From Solitalea agri (GTDB lineage: Bacteria; Bacteroidota; Bacteroidia; Sphingobacteriales; Sphingobacteriaceae): a DNA stretch of 64,000 bases. Position numbers and translations under genes: made by a program. Shown piece after piece: positions 34,979-44,569 of the stretch. Below the pieces are notes generated by a model. That model was not told the origin of the DNA, made no database searches, and worked only from the letters and a program-made list of their open reading frames with translations. The DNA lies in the NCBI RefSeq assembly GCF_023914155.1, contig NZ_JAMWYS010000024.1:62001-126000 (forward strand), written 5' to 3'. The stretch's first letter is position 1. Every line of letters starts with the position of its first letter.

Positions 34979-36256
34979 ATGCGCGTAGATGTGTTATTAG
35001 GCCTGCAATGGGGCGACGAAGGCAAAGGTAAAATTGTAGATGTTTTAAGCCCAGAGTATGATTTGATCGCCCGTTTTCAGGGTGGACCAAATGCCGGCCA
35101 TACACTTGAATTTGATGGTAAAAAATATGTTTTAAATACCATCCCTTCTGGAGTTTTCAACCCAAACACCTTAAACTTAATTGGTAACGGAGTGGTAATC
35201 GACCCGATTATCATCAAACGCGAAATTGAAAATTTGCAAGCTAACGGTTATGACCCGATTAAAACTGGCAAATTAATGATTGCCCGTAAAGCCCATTTAA
35301 TTTTGCCAACACACCAATTACTTGATGCTGCTTATGAAAGCAACATGGGTGATAAAAAAATCGGTTCAACATTAAAAGGTATTGGCCCTACTTATACTGA
35401 TAAAATCGGACGTAAAGGAATTCGTGTTGGGGATACCATGTTAGCGGATTTCGACCAAAAATATCAACGCATTAAAGCACAGCATTTAGGTATTTTAGAT
35501 CAGTATAAATTTGACTATTCTGATTTAGCTGAGCGCGAAGCCAAATTCTTTGAGGCCTTAAAACTGTTAAAACAGATTCCTCAGGTTGATGTAGAGCATC
35601 TGGTAAACGATTACCTAAAATCAGGTAAGAAAGTATTGGCTGAAGGCGCACAAGGAACAATGCTGGATGTAGACTTTGGTTCATATCCTTATGTAACCTC
35701 TTCAAACACTACCACAGCTGGAGCGTGTACTGGACTAGGCGTTGCGCCTAACCGTATTGGTGCGGTTATTGGTATTTTCAAAGCATACTGTACCCGTGTT
35801 GGCGGAGGCCCTTTCCCTACTGAACTAAATGACCAAACAGGCGAAGAATTACGTCGTATTGGTCACGAATTTGGTGCCACTACAGGCCGTGCTCGCCGTA
35901 CCGGTTGGATTGACCTGCCTGCACTTAAGTATGCTATCATGTTAAATGGAGCTACTGAATTAGTAATGACCAAAGCTGACGTATTGAGTGGATTTGAAAA
36001 GATCTATGTTTGTACTCATTATCAATATAACGGAGAGAAGATCGACTACATGCCGTATGATATCAATACCGTAGAAGCCATTCCTGTTTTAAAAGAACTG
36101 GATGGATGGCATGAAGATTTGACCGGAATCACCAAGCCTGAGCAAATTCCGGCTAAACTAAAAGCGTATATCGATTATTTAGAGAAAGAACTGGAAGTTC
36201 CAATTAAATACTTATCAGTTGGACCTGACCGTGTTCAAACATTGATCTTAAAATAA
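34979..36256 (+). CDS. purA: Adenylosuccinate synthetase
   Basis: 425 residues, the usual length. It joins IMP and aspartate using GTP, the first step from IMP to AMP. The P-loop QWGDEGKGK is at residues 10-18 with catalytic Asp13. Other motifs: GPNAGHT, the IMP-binding GSTLKGIGPTYTDK and GRARRTGWIDLPALKYA, and the GTP-base motif TKADVLSGFEKIYVC. guaB, the other branch from IMP, is about 8 kb away on the opposite strand. Confidence 0.97.
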   Translation: MRVDVLLGLQWGDEGKGKIVDVLSPEYDLIARFQGGPNAGHTLEFDGKKYVLNTIPSGVFNPNTLNLIGNGVVIDPIIIKREIENLQANGYDPIKTGKLMIARKAHLILPTHQLLDAAYESNMGDKKIGSTLKGIGPTYTDKIGRKGIRVGDTMLADFDQKYQRIKAQHLGILDQYKFDYSDLAEREAKFFEALKLLKQIPQVDVEHLVNDYLKSGKKVLAEGAQGTMLDVDFGSYPYVTSSNTTTAGACTGLGVAPNRIGAVIGIFKAYCTRVGGGPFPTELNDQTGEELRRIGHEFGATTGRARRTGWIDLPALKYAIMLNGATELVMTKADVLSGFEKIYVCTHYQYNGEKIDYMPYDINTVEAIPVLKELDGWHEDLTGITKPEQIPAKLKAYIDYLEKELEVPIKYLSVGPDRVQTLILK

Positions 36257-36286
36257 GAACAACCGTTTGGTTCATAATTTATCGTT

Positions 36287-37573
36287 TTGATTTTGTTTAA
36301 AACCGAAAACATAAATCTATTCAAAGAGAAAGCCCTTTATTGGGCTTCTTCTTTTAATGCCTGTTGCTATCTCGATTCGAATGGGTATGATGATGCTTAT
36401 GGTTCCTATGATTGTCTTATTGCTGCAGGTACCCAAAATGAGCTTTTAGCAAGTAACAATTACTACTTAGAAGAGCTTAAAGAGTTTCAAACCCGAAATC
36501 GCCAATGGCTTTTTGGATATCTTTCATATGATCTAAAAAATCAAGTGGAGGATCTTAAGTCTGAGAACAGTGATCAACTGAACTTTCCAATCGCTTATTT
36601 CTTTGTACCGAAGTTTATTATCTGCATAAAAGACCAGGATATCCAAATCATTTCAAATGATGATACAATATCAGCGGATACTATTATAAAGAAAATTGAA
36701 AGCTTCGACTTGCCGAATTCAACAAACTTCAACCCTGTATCTATTAAAGCAAAAATTAGCAAACAGCAGTATTTAGATCGGGTTGAGAAAATAAAAAAAC
36801 ACATCATAAGAGGTGATATTTATGAATTGAATTTTTGCCAGGAGTTTTATTCCGAATCAACCGAAATTGATCCAGTGGCCACATGGATGAAGCTCAATAA
36901 ACGTTCGCCAATGCCGTTCTCTTCATTCTTTAAACTGAATGATAAATACATTCTATGTGCCTCTCCCGAGCGTTTCTTAGTAAAGAAAGAGCAAAAGCTC
37001 TATTCTCAGCCAATTAAAGGCACTGCACCAACAAGTGACAACCCCGAAGAGAATGAAGCGCTTAAATCGGCACTTAAAAACGATTTAAAGGAACGATCTG
37101 AAAATGTAATGATTGTTGACTTAGTTAGAAATGACCTAACGCGCTGCGCCGAGCCTGCATCCGTACAAGTAGAAGAGCTCTTTGGCATCTATTCCTTTAA
37201 ACAGGTGCACCAAATGATCTCTACAGTTTCGGCTACCCTAAATCACAACCTGGACTTTAGCGATGCTATTAAATATTGTTTCCCAATGGGTTCAATGACC
37301 GGAGCTCCTAAAATTAGGGCAATGGAAATTATAGAGGATTTGGAAGAAAGTAAACGAGGGGTCTATTCGGGAGCTTTAGGCTATATTACCCCAAACTGTG
37401 ATTTCGATTTGAATGTAGTGATCCGTAGTATACTTTATGACCAGAAAAGCCAGTATTTGTCATTTCAGGTGGGCGGAGCAATCACCTATCAATCTGTTGC
37501 CGAAAAAGAATACAACGAATGTTTACTAAAGGCAAAAGCAATTATGGAAACATTAGGTATTTCTGGTATTTAA
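36287..37573 (+). CDS. pabB: Chorismate-binding enzyme, probable aminodeoxychorismate synthase component I
   Basis: 428 residues. The start is TTG at 36287; there is no ATG near the N terminus. The chorismate-binding domain (about 165-425) shows IKKHIIRGDIYELNFCQEF, SPERFLV, QPIKGTAPTS, ENVMIVDLVRNDLTR, FPMGSMTGAPKIRAMEII and YSGALGYITPN. The Pro-Ile-Lys-Gly-Thr motif fits PabB, TrpE having a different residue there. It makes 4-amino-4-deoxychorismate with a PabA glutaminase not found in this window; the class IV aminotransferase at 22284 is a candidate for the next step. It starts 30 bp after purA. Confidence 0.88.
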   Translation: MILFKTENINLFKEKALYWASSFNACCYLDSNGYDDAYGSYDCLIAAGTQNELLASNNYYLEELKEFQTRNRQWLFGYLSYDLKNQVEDLKSENSDQLNFPIAYFFVPKFIICIKDQDIQIISNDDTISADTIIKKIESFDLPNSTNFNPVSIKAKISKQQYLDRVEKIKKHIIRGDIYELNFCQEFYSESTEIDPVATWMKLNKRSPMPFSSFFKLNDKYILCASPERFLVKKEQKLYSQPIKGTAPTSDNPEENEALKSALKNDLKERSENVMIVDLVRNDLTRCAEPASVQVEELFGIYSFKQVHQMISTVSATLNHNLDFSDAIKYCFPMGSMTGAPKIRAMEIIEDLEESKRGVYSGALGYITPNCDFDLNVVIRSILYDQKSQYLSFQVGGAITYQSVAEKEYNECLLKAKAIMETLGISGI

Positions 37574-37590
37574 AGCCCTTGATATAAGTT

Positions 37591-37630
37591 AATACGGCCC
37601 GAGATCAAAACCTCGGGCCGTATTATTTTA
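37591..37630. terminator. Bidirectional terminator between pabB and the M48 gene
   Basis: AATACGGCCCGAG and CTCGGGCCGTATT form a perfect 13-bp GC-rich stem with an 8-base loop. Confidence 0.9.
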
Positions 37631-37647
37631 TTATCAATTTCTGTGAG

Positions 37648-38448
37648 TTATGGTTTTTTGTAATATCCCATCGCTTCTGGAAGGTACTTTTTTATACCTG
37701 CAATACGTGTTTCATCACTAGGGTGTGTACTTAACCATTCAGGTGGTTTTTGTTGTCCTTGAGATGAAGCCGACATACGCTGCCAGAAATCAATTGCTTT
37801 ATTAGGATCATAACCGGCAATTGCCATGAACGTCAGTCCCAATCGATCGGCTTCCGACTCTTGATTACGACCATATTTTAACAATACCATTGGAGCACCA
37901 ACACCATACAACTGATTAAACACTGATTGATATTGTGCATTTTTTGAAGTTGCAGCCGAACCCACTGCGGCACCGTATTCAATTGCCATTTGTTGCGACA
38001 TACGTTCTGCCCCATGCCGCGCAATAGCATGTGCTATTTCGTGTCCCATAACAGTAGCTAAACCGGCTTCATCCTTGGCAACAGGTAAAATACCTGTATA
38101 AACCACAATTTTCCCGCCGGGCATACACCAGGCATTCAGCTCTTTGCTTTCTACCAGGTTTACCTCCCATTTATAATCTTTGATCTGATCACCATAACCT
38201 TTTTGATTCATAAAAGTTTTCACGGCCTCAATCAGGTTATTCCCTACTTTTTTAACGTAAACAGCATCTTTATTAGTTGATGCTACAACCTTGTTTTCCT
38301 TTAAAAAATCTGTATAACTGGTTTGGGCTAACGAAAGCATCTGGCTTTCATCAACCAAACTTAGCTGGCTTCTGCCTGTTAAAGGAACCTGAGAGCAGGC
38401 CTCAAACAAACCGATAGCAGCCACAAGTGCAACTACTTTTAACTTCAT
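37648..38448 (-). CDS. M48-family (BepA/LoiP-like) metalloprotease lipoprotein
   Basis: 266 residues. A lipobox at LFEAC (Cys18) anchors it, probably to the outer membrane. The zinc site HEIAHAIARHGAER lies around residues 137-150, with the third ligand Glu in NQESEADRLGLTFMAIAGYDP. The C-terminal WLSTHPSDETRI is a BepA/YggG-group signature. It degrades or trims misfolded outer-membrane proteins (by homology). The plsY stop lies 6 bp upstream of this start, so it is likely in one transcript with plsY. Confidence 0.92.
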   Translation of the reverse strand: MKLKVVALVAAIGLFEACSQVPLTGRSQLSLVDESQMLSLAQTSYTDFLKENKVVASTNKDAVYVKKVGNNLIEAVKTFMNQKGYGDQIKDYKWEVNLVESKELNAWCMPGGKIVVYTGILPVAKDEAGLATVMGHEIAHAIARHGAERMSQQMAIEYGAAVGSAATSKNAQYQSVFNQLYGVGAPMVLLKYGRNQESEADRLGLTFMAIAGYDPNKAIDFWQRMSASSQGQQKPPEWLSTHPSDETRIAGIKKYLPEAMGYYKKP

Positions 38449-38454
38449 AATAAT

Positions 38455-39096
38455 TTAATTCTGTACTTTTTTCTTAAAGAGATATGACTTGCTTTCTTTA
38501 CCCTTCAATAATCGTTCAATATTTTTCTGATGGGTAACTAATACCAATACAGCCACACAAACACCAAACAAAATTACTGACTTATTGCCTACATGGAAAG
38601 CAAAAATCATTAACACAGGGTATGAAAAACTGGCTATCATTGATCCTAATGACACATAATGGCTAAAAATCAATATAACCAGAAATATAACGCAACAACA
38701 TAAAGCGGCTTGCAGATGTATAGCCAACACCATCCCAAATAACGTTGCAATTCCCTTTCCTCCTCTGAATCCTGCGAAAACAGGGAAGATATGCCCCACA
38801 ATTGCAATAATTCCTAAGGATAATTGAAAGTTAGCAAACTGGATAGATTCTGGCGGGTAATTTGAAAACCAGTGAGCAAGATAACAAGCTAACCAACCTT
38901 TAAATACATCGATCAGCATAACTGGTATTCCAGCCTTCTTTCCGAGAATACGGAAAGTATTGGTTGTACCCGCGTTACCACTACCGTACTCACGCACGTC
39001 GATGCCATAAAAAATTTTTCCAATCCAAACAGCTGTTGGGATAGAACCAAGCAAATAGGCTATAAAGAGAGCGATTAACGATTGAGTTGAGATCAT
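38455..39096 (-). CDS. plsY: Acyl-phosphate:glycerol-3-phosphate acyltransferase
   Basis: 213 residues, five membrane segments. The three family motifs are intact: LLGSIPTAVWIG, YGSGNAGTTNTFRILGKKAG and FRGGKGIATLFG, with Asn/Gly/His residues that bind acyl-phosphate. It makes lysophosphatidate, the first step of phospholipid synthesis. Upstream on the same strand is nadC, downstream the M48 protease. Confidence 0.96.
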   Translation of the reverse strand: MISTQSLIALFIAYLLGSIPTAVWIGKIFYGIDVREYGSGNAGTTNTFRILGKKAGIPVMLIDVFKGWLACYLAHWFSNYPPESIQFANFQLSLGIIAIVGHIFPVFAGFRGGKGIATLFGMVLAIHLQAALCCCVIFLVILIFSHYVSLGSMIASFSYPVLMIFAFHVGNKSVILFGVCVAVLVLVTHQKNIERLLKGKESKSYLFKKKVQN

Positions 39097-39164
39097 CAGA
39101 ATCGTTTTCTATTCAAAATAACTTAACTAAAAATATTAAAAATCGTTGAGAGCAGCAATTAGAA

Positions 39165-40049
39165 CTAGATAGCCTTAAGGCTCATATCAAGGCTTTTAAC
39201 CGAATGAGTTAGGGCTCCCATAGAGATATAATCTACACCGCAAAGAGCATATTCGCGAGCATTTTCTAATGTAATACCACCAGAGGCCTCAGTAATAAAC
39301 TGTCGGTTGATAAGCTTTACAGCTTCACGCAAGTTTTCAAAATTGAAGTTATCAAGCATAATTCTATCAACACCACCAGTTTCCAGTACTTGGTTTACTT
39401 CGGCTAAATTACGTGTTTCTATTTCAATCTGAAGATTTTTCCCGGTTCGTTTTAAATACTCATGTGCATTATTGATGGCATTCTTAATTCCACCGGCATA
39501 ATCAACATGATTATCTTTGATCAGAATCATATCATACAATCCGATACGATGATTGACTCCGCCACCAATTTTAACAGCCCATTTCTCCAAAAAACGAATC
39601 CCTGGAGTAGTTTTACGTGTATCCAAAACCTTAGTTGAGGTTCCTTCAAGTTTTTGTACTACCAAATTAGTAACAGTCGCAATTCCGCTCATTCGTTGCA
39701 TGGTATTTAAAACCAATCTTTCAGCTTTTAAAATAGCATGAACACTTCCGGAAACCGTTAATGCAATATCATCAACCTTAACCCTATCCCCATCATTGAT
39801 AAAAATTTCCAACTGAAGTTCAGGATCAACAACGGCAAAAATTTCTTTAGCAAGATTCAAACCTGCTAAAATTCCATTATCTTTAATAAGTAACTGTGCT
39901 TTTCCGAGAGTTCCTTGAGGAATGCTTGAAAGGGAAGTATGATCGCCGTCTCCAACATCCTCAGCCAACGCACTAATAATAAACTGTTTAACTAGTTCTT
40001 TTTCCAAAACGTCGAAATTTGATGCGGCAAGATATAAAATTGTTGGCAA
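39165..40049 (-). CDS. nadC: Nicotinate-nucleotide diphosphorylase (carboxylating)
   Basis: 294 residues. It converts quinolinate and PRPP to nicotinate mononucleotide in de novo NAD synthesis. Motifs: EDVGDGDHTS, RLVLNTMQRMSGIAT, DTRKTTPGIRFLEKWAVKIGGGVNHRIGLYD in sections, IKDNHVDYAGG, EIETRNLAEV and ITEASGGI. All are standard. The first 15 residues (MPTILYLAASNFDV) are not conserved and the real start may be a later codon such as one near residue 14. The DUF4783 gene lies 13 bp upstream. Confidence 0.96.
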   Translation of the reverse strand: MPTILYLAASNFDVLEKELVKQFIISALAEDVGDGDHTSLSSIPQGTLGKAQLLIKDNGILAGLNLAKEIFAVVDPELQLEIFINDGDRVKVDDIALTVSGSVHAILKAERLVLNTMQRMSGIATVTNLVVQKLEGTSTKVLDTRKTTPGIRFLEKWAVKIGGGVNHRIGLYDMILIKDNHVDYAGGIKNAINNAHEYLKRTGKNLQIEIETRNLAEVNQVLETGGVDRIMLDNFNFENLREAVKLINRQFITEASGGITLENAREYALCGVDYISMGALTHSVKSLDMSLKAI

Positions 40050-40062
40050 AACTGAGGAAAAC

Positions 40063-40461
40063 TCATTTCTCAGATTCTACTCTGAGCTCGTTAATAAGGG
40101 TGCTGCTACCACTCTGTTTCATATAAAAAAACAAACGATAAGAGCTGGAAGAGGTACGGTAAGAACAAATAGCATATTGCATACCTTCTGGTGACGAACC
40201 GGTATGTTTTAGCTTTACTTGTATTGGGGGGTACTTAAGAAAGAAATTTCGAAGAATCATTTCTGATTGTGTTTTACTATACACATTCTCATCTTCTAAA
40301 ATAGACAAGATTACAGAGGAATTAAGGTATTTTGAAATTTCTTTAGTATTGCCTGCTTCAATTGACTTTGTAATTACTTCTATCGCATCATCCTGATGTT
40401 TTGCCCCCGGTCCCGGTTGGACAAAAAATATTAATGATACTATTAAAAGTACTTTACTCAC
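40063..40461 (-). CDS. Secreted DUF4783 protein
   Basis: 132 residues. A signal peptide (1-20) is followed by a compact NTF2-like alpha/beta domain: AIEVITKSIEAGNTKEISKYLNSSV, SKTQSEMILRNFFLKYPP and YRLFFYMKQSG-type strands. It belongs to the DUF4783 family, which is regularly found next to nadC in Bacteroidota. The function is unknown; a ligand-binding or lipid-carrying role has been suggested by its fold only. Its stop is 13 bp from the nadC start. Confidence 0.85.
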   Translation of the reverse strand: MSKVLLIVSLIFFVQPGPGAKHQDDAIEVITKSIEAGNTKEISKYLNSSVILSILEDENVYSKTQSEMILRNFFLKYPPIQVKLKHTGSSPEGMQYAICSYRTSSSSYRLFFYMKQSGSSTLINELRVESEK

Positions 40462-40570
40462 GATCTTATTAAATTATATTTTATAGTCGCCATCGTTACA
40501 CAAATGATGCCAAATATTACCCCTAATACACTGTTTTTTCAATTTGTAAAGAGTTTTATTAGTAAAAAAA

Positions 40571-40578
40571 TATATTTG
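40571..40578 (+). promoter_or_regulatory. -7 box almost at the gpmI start
   Basis: TATATTTG ends just 5 nt before the GTG start of gpmI. If used, transcription would begin at or within the first codon. Confidence 0.4.
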
Positions 40579-40582
40579 TATT

Positions 40583-42106
40583 GTGGAAAATAATAAAAAA
40601 ATCGCCCTTATCATCCTCGATGGATGGGGCTACGGTCGCCAGGATGACTCTAATGCCATCTACAAAGCAAACACTCCTTTTTTTGATGAAATTGTAAAGA
40701 AGTATCCGAACTCAAAACTCGAAGCTTCGGGTGAAGCAGTGGGATTGCCAGAAGGTCAAATGGGCAACTCGGAAGTTGGCCACATGAACCTCGGCGCCGG
40801 ACGAGTTGTTTATCAGGAACTTGTGCGAATCAACAAAGCAGTTCGTGAGCACGAAATTGATAAAAACCCTGTTTTAGTCGATGCCTTTAACTATGCAAAA
40901 AAAGAGAACAAGAGTGTTCATTTTATAGGATTAGTGTCTGACGGTGGTGTACACTCACATATTAATCACCTCAAAGGACTGCTCTCAGCCGCTGCCGACC
41001 AGCAGTTACCAAACGTTTTTGTTCATGCGTTTTTAGATGGTCGGGACACCGATCCTAAAAGCGGCTTAGGCTTTATGAAAGAACTTGAGCAACATATATC
41101 ACAAAGTACCGGAGTAGTGGCTTCGGCTGTTGGACGCTACTATGCTATGGACAGGGATAATCGCTGGGAGCGTGTTAAACTGGCTTATGATGTAATGGTT
41201 AAAGGTGAAGGTAAAGCAGTAAGTAATATTGAGCAAGCCATTGAACAATCGTACGCCGAAGATGTTACAGATGAGTTCTTAAAACCTATAGTTAAGGTTG
41301 ATGCCGATGGCAATCCAATTGCAACCATTAAGGAAGGTGATGTAGTAATTTGCTTTAACTTCCGTACTGATCGCGGTCGTGAGATTACCAAAGCGCTAAC
41401 TCAGGAAGATTTCCCTGAGCAAGGCATGAAAAAGCTTAAGCTGTTTTATGTTACCATGACTACATATGACGAGACCTTTAACGACGTTAAAGTAATCTTC
41501 ACTAAGGATGATTTAGCTATGACTTTGGGTGAGGTGCTACAGAATGCTGGCAAAACTCAAATTCGAATTGCTGAAACTGAGAAATACCCCCACGTTACAT
41601 TCTTCTTCTCTGGAGGCCGTGAAGCTCCATTTGATGGTGAAAAACGCTTATTATGTCCATCTCCTAAAGTGGCTACTTACGATTTGAAACCTGAAATGAG
41701 TGCATTTGATATCAGAGATGCCATTTTGCCTGAGTTACAAAGCAAATGGCCAGACTTTATTTGCTTAAACTTTGCCAATACCGACATGGTTGGGCACACC
41801 GGAGTTTTCAGTGCTGCAATTAAAGCTGCCGAAACTGTTGACAGTTGCTTACAATCGGTAGTTGAAACAGGTATTGAAAACGGATATTCATTCATCATTA
41901 TAGCTGACCACGGTAATGCTGATTACATGATCAATGATGACGGAACTCCAAATACTGCGCACACCACCAACCTGGTTCCTTGCATTATTATCGACAATGA
42001 TGTAAAGACAGTTAAAAACGGAAAACTTGGTGACATTGCCACCACCATTTTAAAAATGATGGATATTCAAAAACCTGCAGAAATGACAGGTAATGAATTA
42101 GTATAG
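40583..42106 (+). CDS. gpmI: 2,3-bisphosphoglycerate-independent phosphoglycerate mutase
   Basis: 507 residues, start GTG. No ATG lies upstream in frame, and the distance from start to ALIILDGWGYG is right for the family. It interconverts 3- and 2-phosphoglycerate in glycolysis with two Mn ions. Asp13 and Ser63 (GNSEVGHMNLG) are the metal and phospho-Ser sites. VGRYYAMDRDNRWER, FNFRTDRGREIT, ADHGNADYMI and TAHTTNLVPCI complete the alkaline-phosphatase-like metal site. Confidence 0.96.
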   Translation: MENNKKIALIILDGWGYGRQDDSNAIYKANTPFFDEIVKKYPNSKLEASGEAVGLPEGQMGNSEVGHMNLGAGRVVYQELVRINKAVREHEIDKNPVLVDAFNYAKKENKSVHFIGLVSDGGVHSHINHLKGLLSAAADQQLPNVFVHAFLDGRDTDPKSGLGFMKELEQHISQSTGVVASAVGRYYAMDRDNRWERVKLAYDVMVKGEGKAVSNIEQAIEQSYAEDVTDEFLKPIVKVDADGNPIATIKEGDVVICFNFRTDRGREITKALTQEDFPEQGMKKLKLFYVTMTTYDETFNDVKVIFTKDDLAMTLGEVLQNAGKTQIRIAETEKYPHVTFFFSGGREAPFDGEKRLLCPSPKVATYDLKPEMSAFDIRDAILPELQSKWPDFICLNFANTDMVGHTGVFSAAIKAAETVDSCLQSVVETGIENGYSFIIIADHGNADYMINDDGTPNTAHTTNLVPCIIIDNDVKTVKNGKLGDIATTILKMMDIQKPAEMTGNELV

Positions 42107-42153
42107 TTTTATAGTCTACAACCAGTTTGTAAAATCTATATAGAACAATTTTA

Positions 42154-42180
42154 TAGCCTCCTATTAGGGAGGCTTTTTTA
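42154..42180 (+). terminator. Terminator after gpmI
   Basis: TAGCCTCC and GGGAGGCT pair around a short loop, followed by T residues. Confidence 0.85.
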
Positions 42181-42193
42181 TTACTTTTAGGCC

Positions 42194-42733
42194 ATGAATA
42201 AAACATCGTATTTACTTTTTATTTGCTTACTAGTCATTTCAACTGCTTGCATTAAACAAAATGTGCAATCGAAGGCTAATAATCGATATTTCGACTTGAA
42301 AGTATATTTTGAAAATGAGATTAAACGATTAAATGCGCAAGATCAAAAGGTGAATAAAACGGTGAATGATAATGGTAAAGTTGAAACCAAATCGATTCGA
42401 GATACGCTATGGGCAGATGAATTAAGTGTATTCGAAAACTCAAATATTAACAAACCAGCATGGAGCAAAAGTTATAATGTTTTGAAAACTGATAGCTCTG
42501 AGGTTTACACTGCGGTTGATACACTTTTAAAAACACGAAAAATAAGCATTCTAAGATTTCCTAACGGTTCTATCAGGAATATTTCAATTGTAAATAAAAC
42601 TGAGAATGAACTATATGATTTAGAGGAAAAACTGGAGTACGCGCCCAATAATTTTTATTCGATTGAAAGAAAACAAAAAGCAACGTTAATGCAAGAACGT
42701 TATTTCAAGGTAGAGGGGAGATTTATCAACTAA
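42194..42733 (+). CDS. Lipoprotein, unknown
   Basis: 179 residues. The lipobox is VISTAC (Cys19). The mature part is polar, with helix 30-55 (DLKVYFENEIKRL) and a beta-rich second half (KISILRFPNGSIRNISIVNKTEN). No domain recognised. It is preceded by the gpmI terminator and followed by a shared inverted repeat, so it is monocistronic. Confidence 0.65.
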   Translation: MNKTSYLLFICLLVISTACIKQNVQSKANNRYFDLKVYFENEIKRLNAQDQKVNKTVNDNGKVETKSIRDTLWADELSVFENSNINKPAWSKSYNVLKTDSSEVYTAVDTLLKTRKISILRFPNGSIRNISIVNKTENELYDLEEKLEYAPNNFYSIERKQKATLMQERYFKVEGRFIN

Positions 42734-42744
42734 TCTTTAAAAAA

Positions 42745-42804
42745 ACAGAGTTACATCAACCTGAATGAATCTTTATGATTAAAATCAGTTTGATATAACT
42801 CTGT
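42745..42804. terminator. Long inverted repeat between the lipoprotein gene and guaB
   Basis: ACAGAGTTACATCAA (42745-42759) pairs imperfectly with TTGATATAACTCTGT (42790-42804), with a 30-base loop. It lies between convergent genes. Confidence 0.6.
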
Positions 42805-42823
42805 AAACAATATAAGCGCCTAA

Positions 42824-44296
42824 TTACTTAGTTGAATAATTCGGAGCTTCTTTAGTAATTGTAATATCGTGAGGATGACTTTCACGCATACCCGCAGCGG
42901 TAATACGTACAAACTTAGCTTCTTGCAAATCTTCGATAGTACGAGCACCACAATAACCCATACCAGCTTTTAATCCACCGATATACTGGTACATCACCTC
43001 AGCCAATGTGCCTTTATAAGGTACACGACCAACAATACCTTCAGGTACTAATTTCTTAATATCATCTTCAACATCCTGGAAATAACGATCTTTAGAACCT
43101 TGTTCCATTGCTTCAACAGAACCCATTCCACGATATGATTTGAACTTACGACCTTCGAAAATGATGGTTTCACCTGGAGACTCTTCTACCCCAGCAAATA
43201 AAGATCCCGCCATTATTGAACTTGCACCTGCTGCAATCGCCTTAACAATGTCACCTGTTTGCTTAATACCTCCATCGGCAATAACCGGAATGCCAGTACC
43301 TTTTAAGGCTTTAGCAACCTCATAAACAGCCGTTAACTGCGGTACACCTACACCGGCAATAATACGGGTAGTACAAATTGAGCCCGGGCCAATACCTACT
43401 TTTACACCATCAACACCAGCTTCTTTAAGTGCCAAAGCAGCATCGGCAGTGGCAATATTACCAGCAATCACTTCAAGCTTAGGGAAAGTAGTTTTCACTT
43501 TTTTCACCATCTCAATAACTCCTCTTGAGTGGCCATGAGCTGTATCAACTGTAATCACATCAACTCCAGCGTTTACCAAGGCAGTAACACGCTCAATGGT
43601 GTCAGCGGTTACCCCAACAGCTGCACCAACACGTAAACGACCGTGTTCGTCTTTACATGCAATTGGATAAGCTTTAAACTTCTGAATATCTTTAAATGTA
43701 ATTAAGCCGGCTAACGTACCGTCAGCTTTAACTACCGGAAGTTTTTCAATTTTATGTTTTTGAAGAATTTCCTCTGCGTTCATCAAATCTGTTCCTTCTG
43801 GAGCGGTGATAAGATTTTGAGTAGTCATTACATCACTTACGGGAAGAGAAACATCTTTCTGGAAACGCAAATCGCGGTTGGTTAAAATACCAAGCAGTTT
43901 ATTGTTGCCATTGATAATTGGAATACCACCAATCTTGTTCTCTTTCATTAGGCGTAAAGCATCACTCAATTTAGCATCTACAGTTAACGTAACAGGATCC
44001 TGAATCATACCACTTTCTGAACGTTTTACTTTACGAACAGCAGCAGCTTGTTTTTCAATGCTCATGTTTTTGTGGATCATACCTAAACCTCCGGCCTGAG
44101 CAATGGCTATAGCCAACTCAGCATCGGTAACGGTATCCATAGCAGCAGAGATGATCGGAACGTTAATCTTAATGTTTCTGGTTAGATTAGATTGGGTGTT
44201 AACTTCACGTGGTAAAACTTCTGAGTACGCTGGAATCAGCAACACGTCATCGTAAGTAAGGCCGTCGAGAACAAATTTTGATGGGTCTAAATGCAT
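42824..44296 (-). CDS. guaB: IMP dehydrogenase
   Basis: 490 residues. It oxidises IMP to XMP with NAD, the committed step to GMP. The N-terminal barrel half is [17 protein letters not shown]. Two CBS domains (about 95-205) are inserted. Catalytic Cys lies in [10 protein letters not shown] (about 300-309), and [17 protein letters not shown] and [13 protein letters not shown] follow. The flap is in RGMGSVEAM and GRVPYKG. Together with purA it shows both branches from IMP. Its upstream region carries a heptad tract beyond 44411. Confidence 0.97.
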   Translation of the reverse strand: MHLDPSKFVLDGLTYDDVLLIPAYSEVLPREVNTQSNLTRNIKINVPIISAAMDTVTDAELAIAIAQAGGLGMIHKNMSIEKQAAAVRKVKRSESGMIQDPVTLTVDAKLSDALRLMKENKIGGIPIINGNNKLLGILTNRDLRFQKDVSLPVSDVMTTQNLITAPEGTDLMNAEEILQKHKIEKLPVVKADGTLAGLITFKDIQKFKAYPIACKDEHGRLRVGAAVGVTADTIERVTALVNAGVDVITVDTAHGHSRGVIEMVKKVKTTFPKLEVIAGNIATADAALALKEAGVDGVKVGIGPGSICTTRIIAGVGVPQLTAVYEVAKALKGTGIPVIADGGIKQTGDIVKAIAAGASSIMAGSLFAGVEESPGETIIFEGRKFKSYRGMGSVEAMEQGSKDRYFQDVEDDIKKLVPEGIVGRVPYKGTLAEVMYQYIGGLKAGMGYCGARTIEDLQEAKFVRITAAGMRESHPHDITITKEAPNYSTK

Positions 44297-44411
44297 GGCA
44301 AATAATTTTAGGAGTTATTATTTGCCGGGCAAAGGTAAAGAAAATATCCGGTTTGCGAAACCCTTAATTAAAGATTCTTTGCAATTCGTTTTTTATGACA
44401 AAATAATGGCA

Positions 44412-44516
44412 GTGTTTAGTCGGCTGTATTCAGTCATCCGTCGGTAGTACACTGTCTACTGTACTCAGTATGCAGTCTTCAGTTTACAGTACTCAGTTCA
44501 CGGTCTCCAGTAGAAA
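44412..44516 (+). repeat. 15-unit degenerate heptad array (GT-N5)
   Basis: GT recurs every 7 bp for 15 units (44412-44516): GTGTTTA, GTCGGCT, GTATTCA, GTCATCC, GTCGGTA, GTACACT, GTCTACT, GTACTCA, GTATGCA, GTCTTCA, GTTTACA, GTACTCA, GTTCACG, GTCTCCA, GTAGAAA. The spacer 44297-44569 holds no gene. Confidence 0.85.
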
Positions 44517-44569
44517 TAAACGAAACATACTGCTTTCTGGAGACTGATGACTGGGCACTGTTGACTTGT

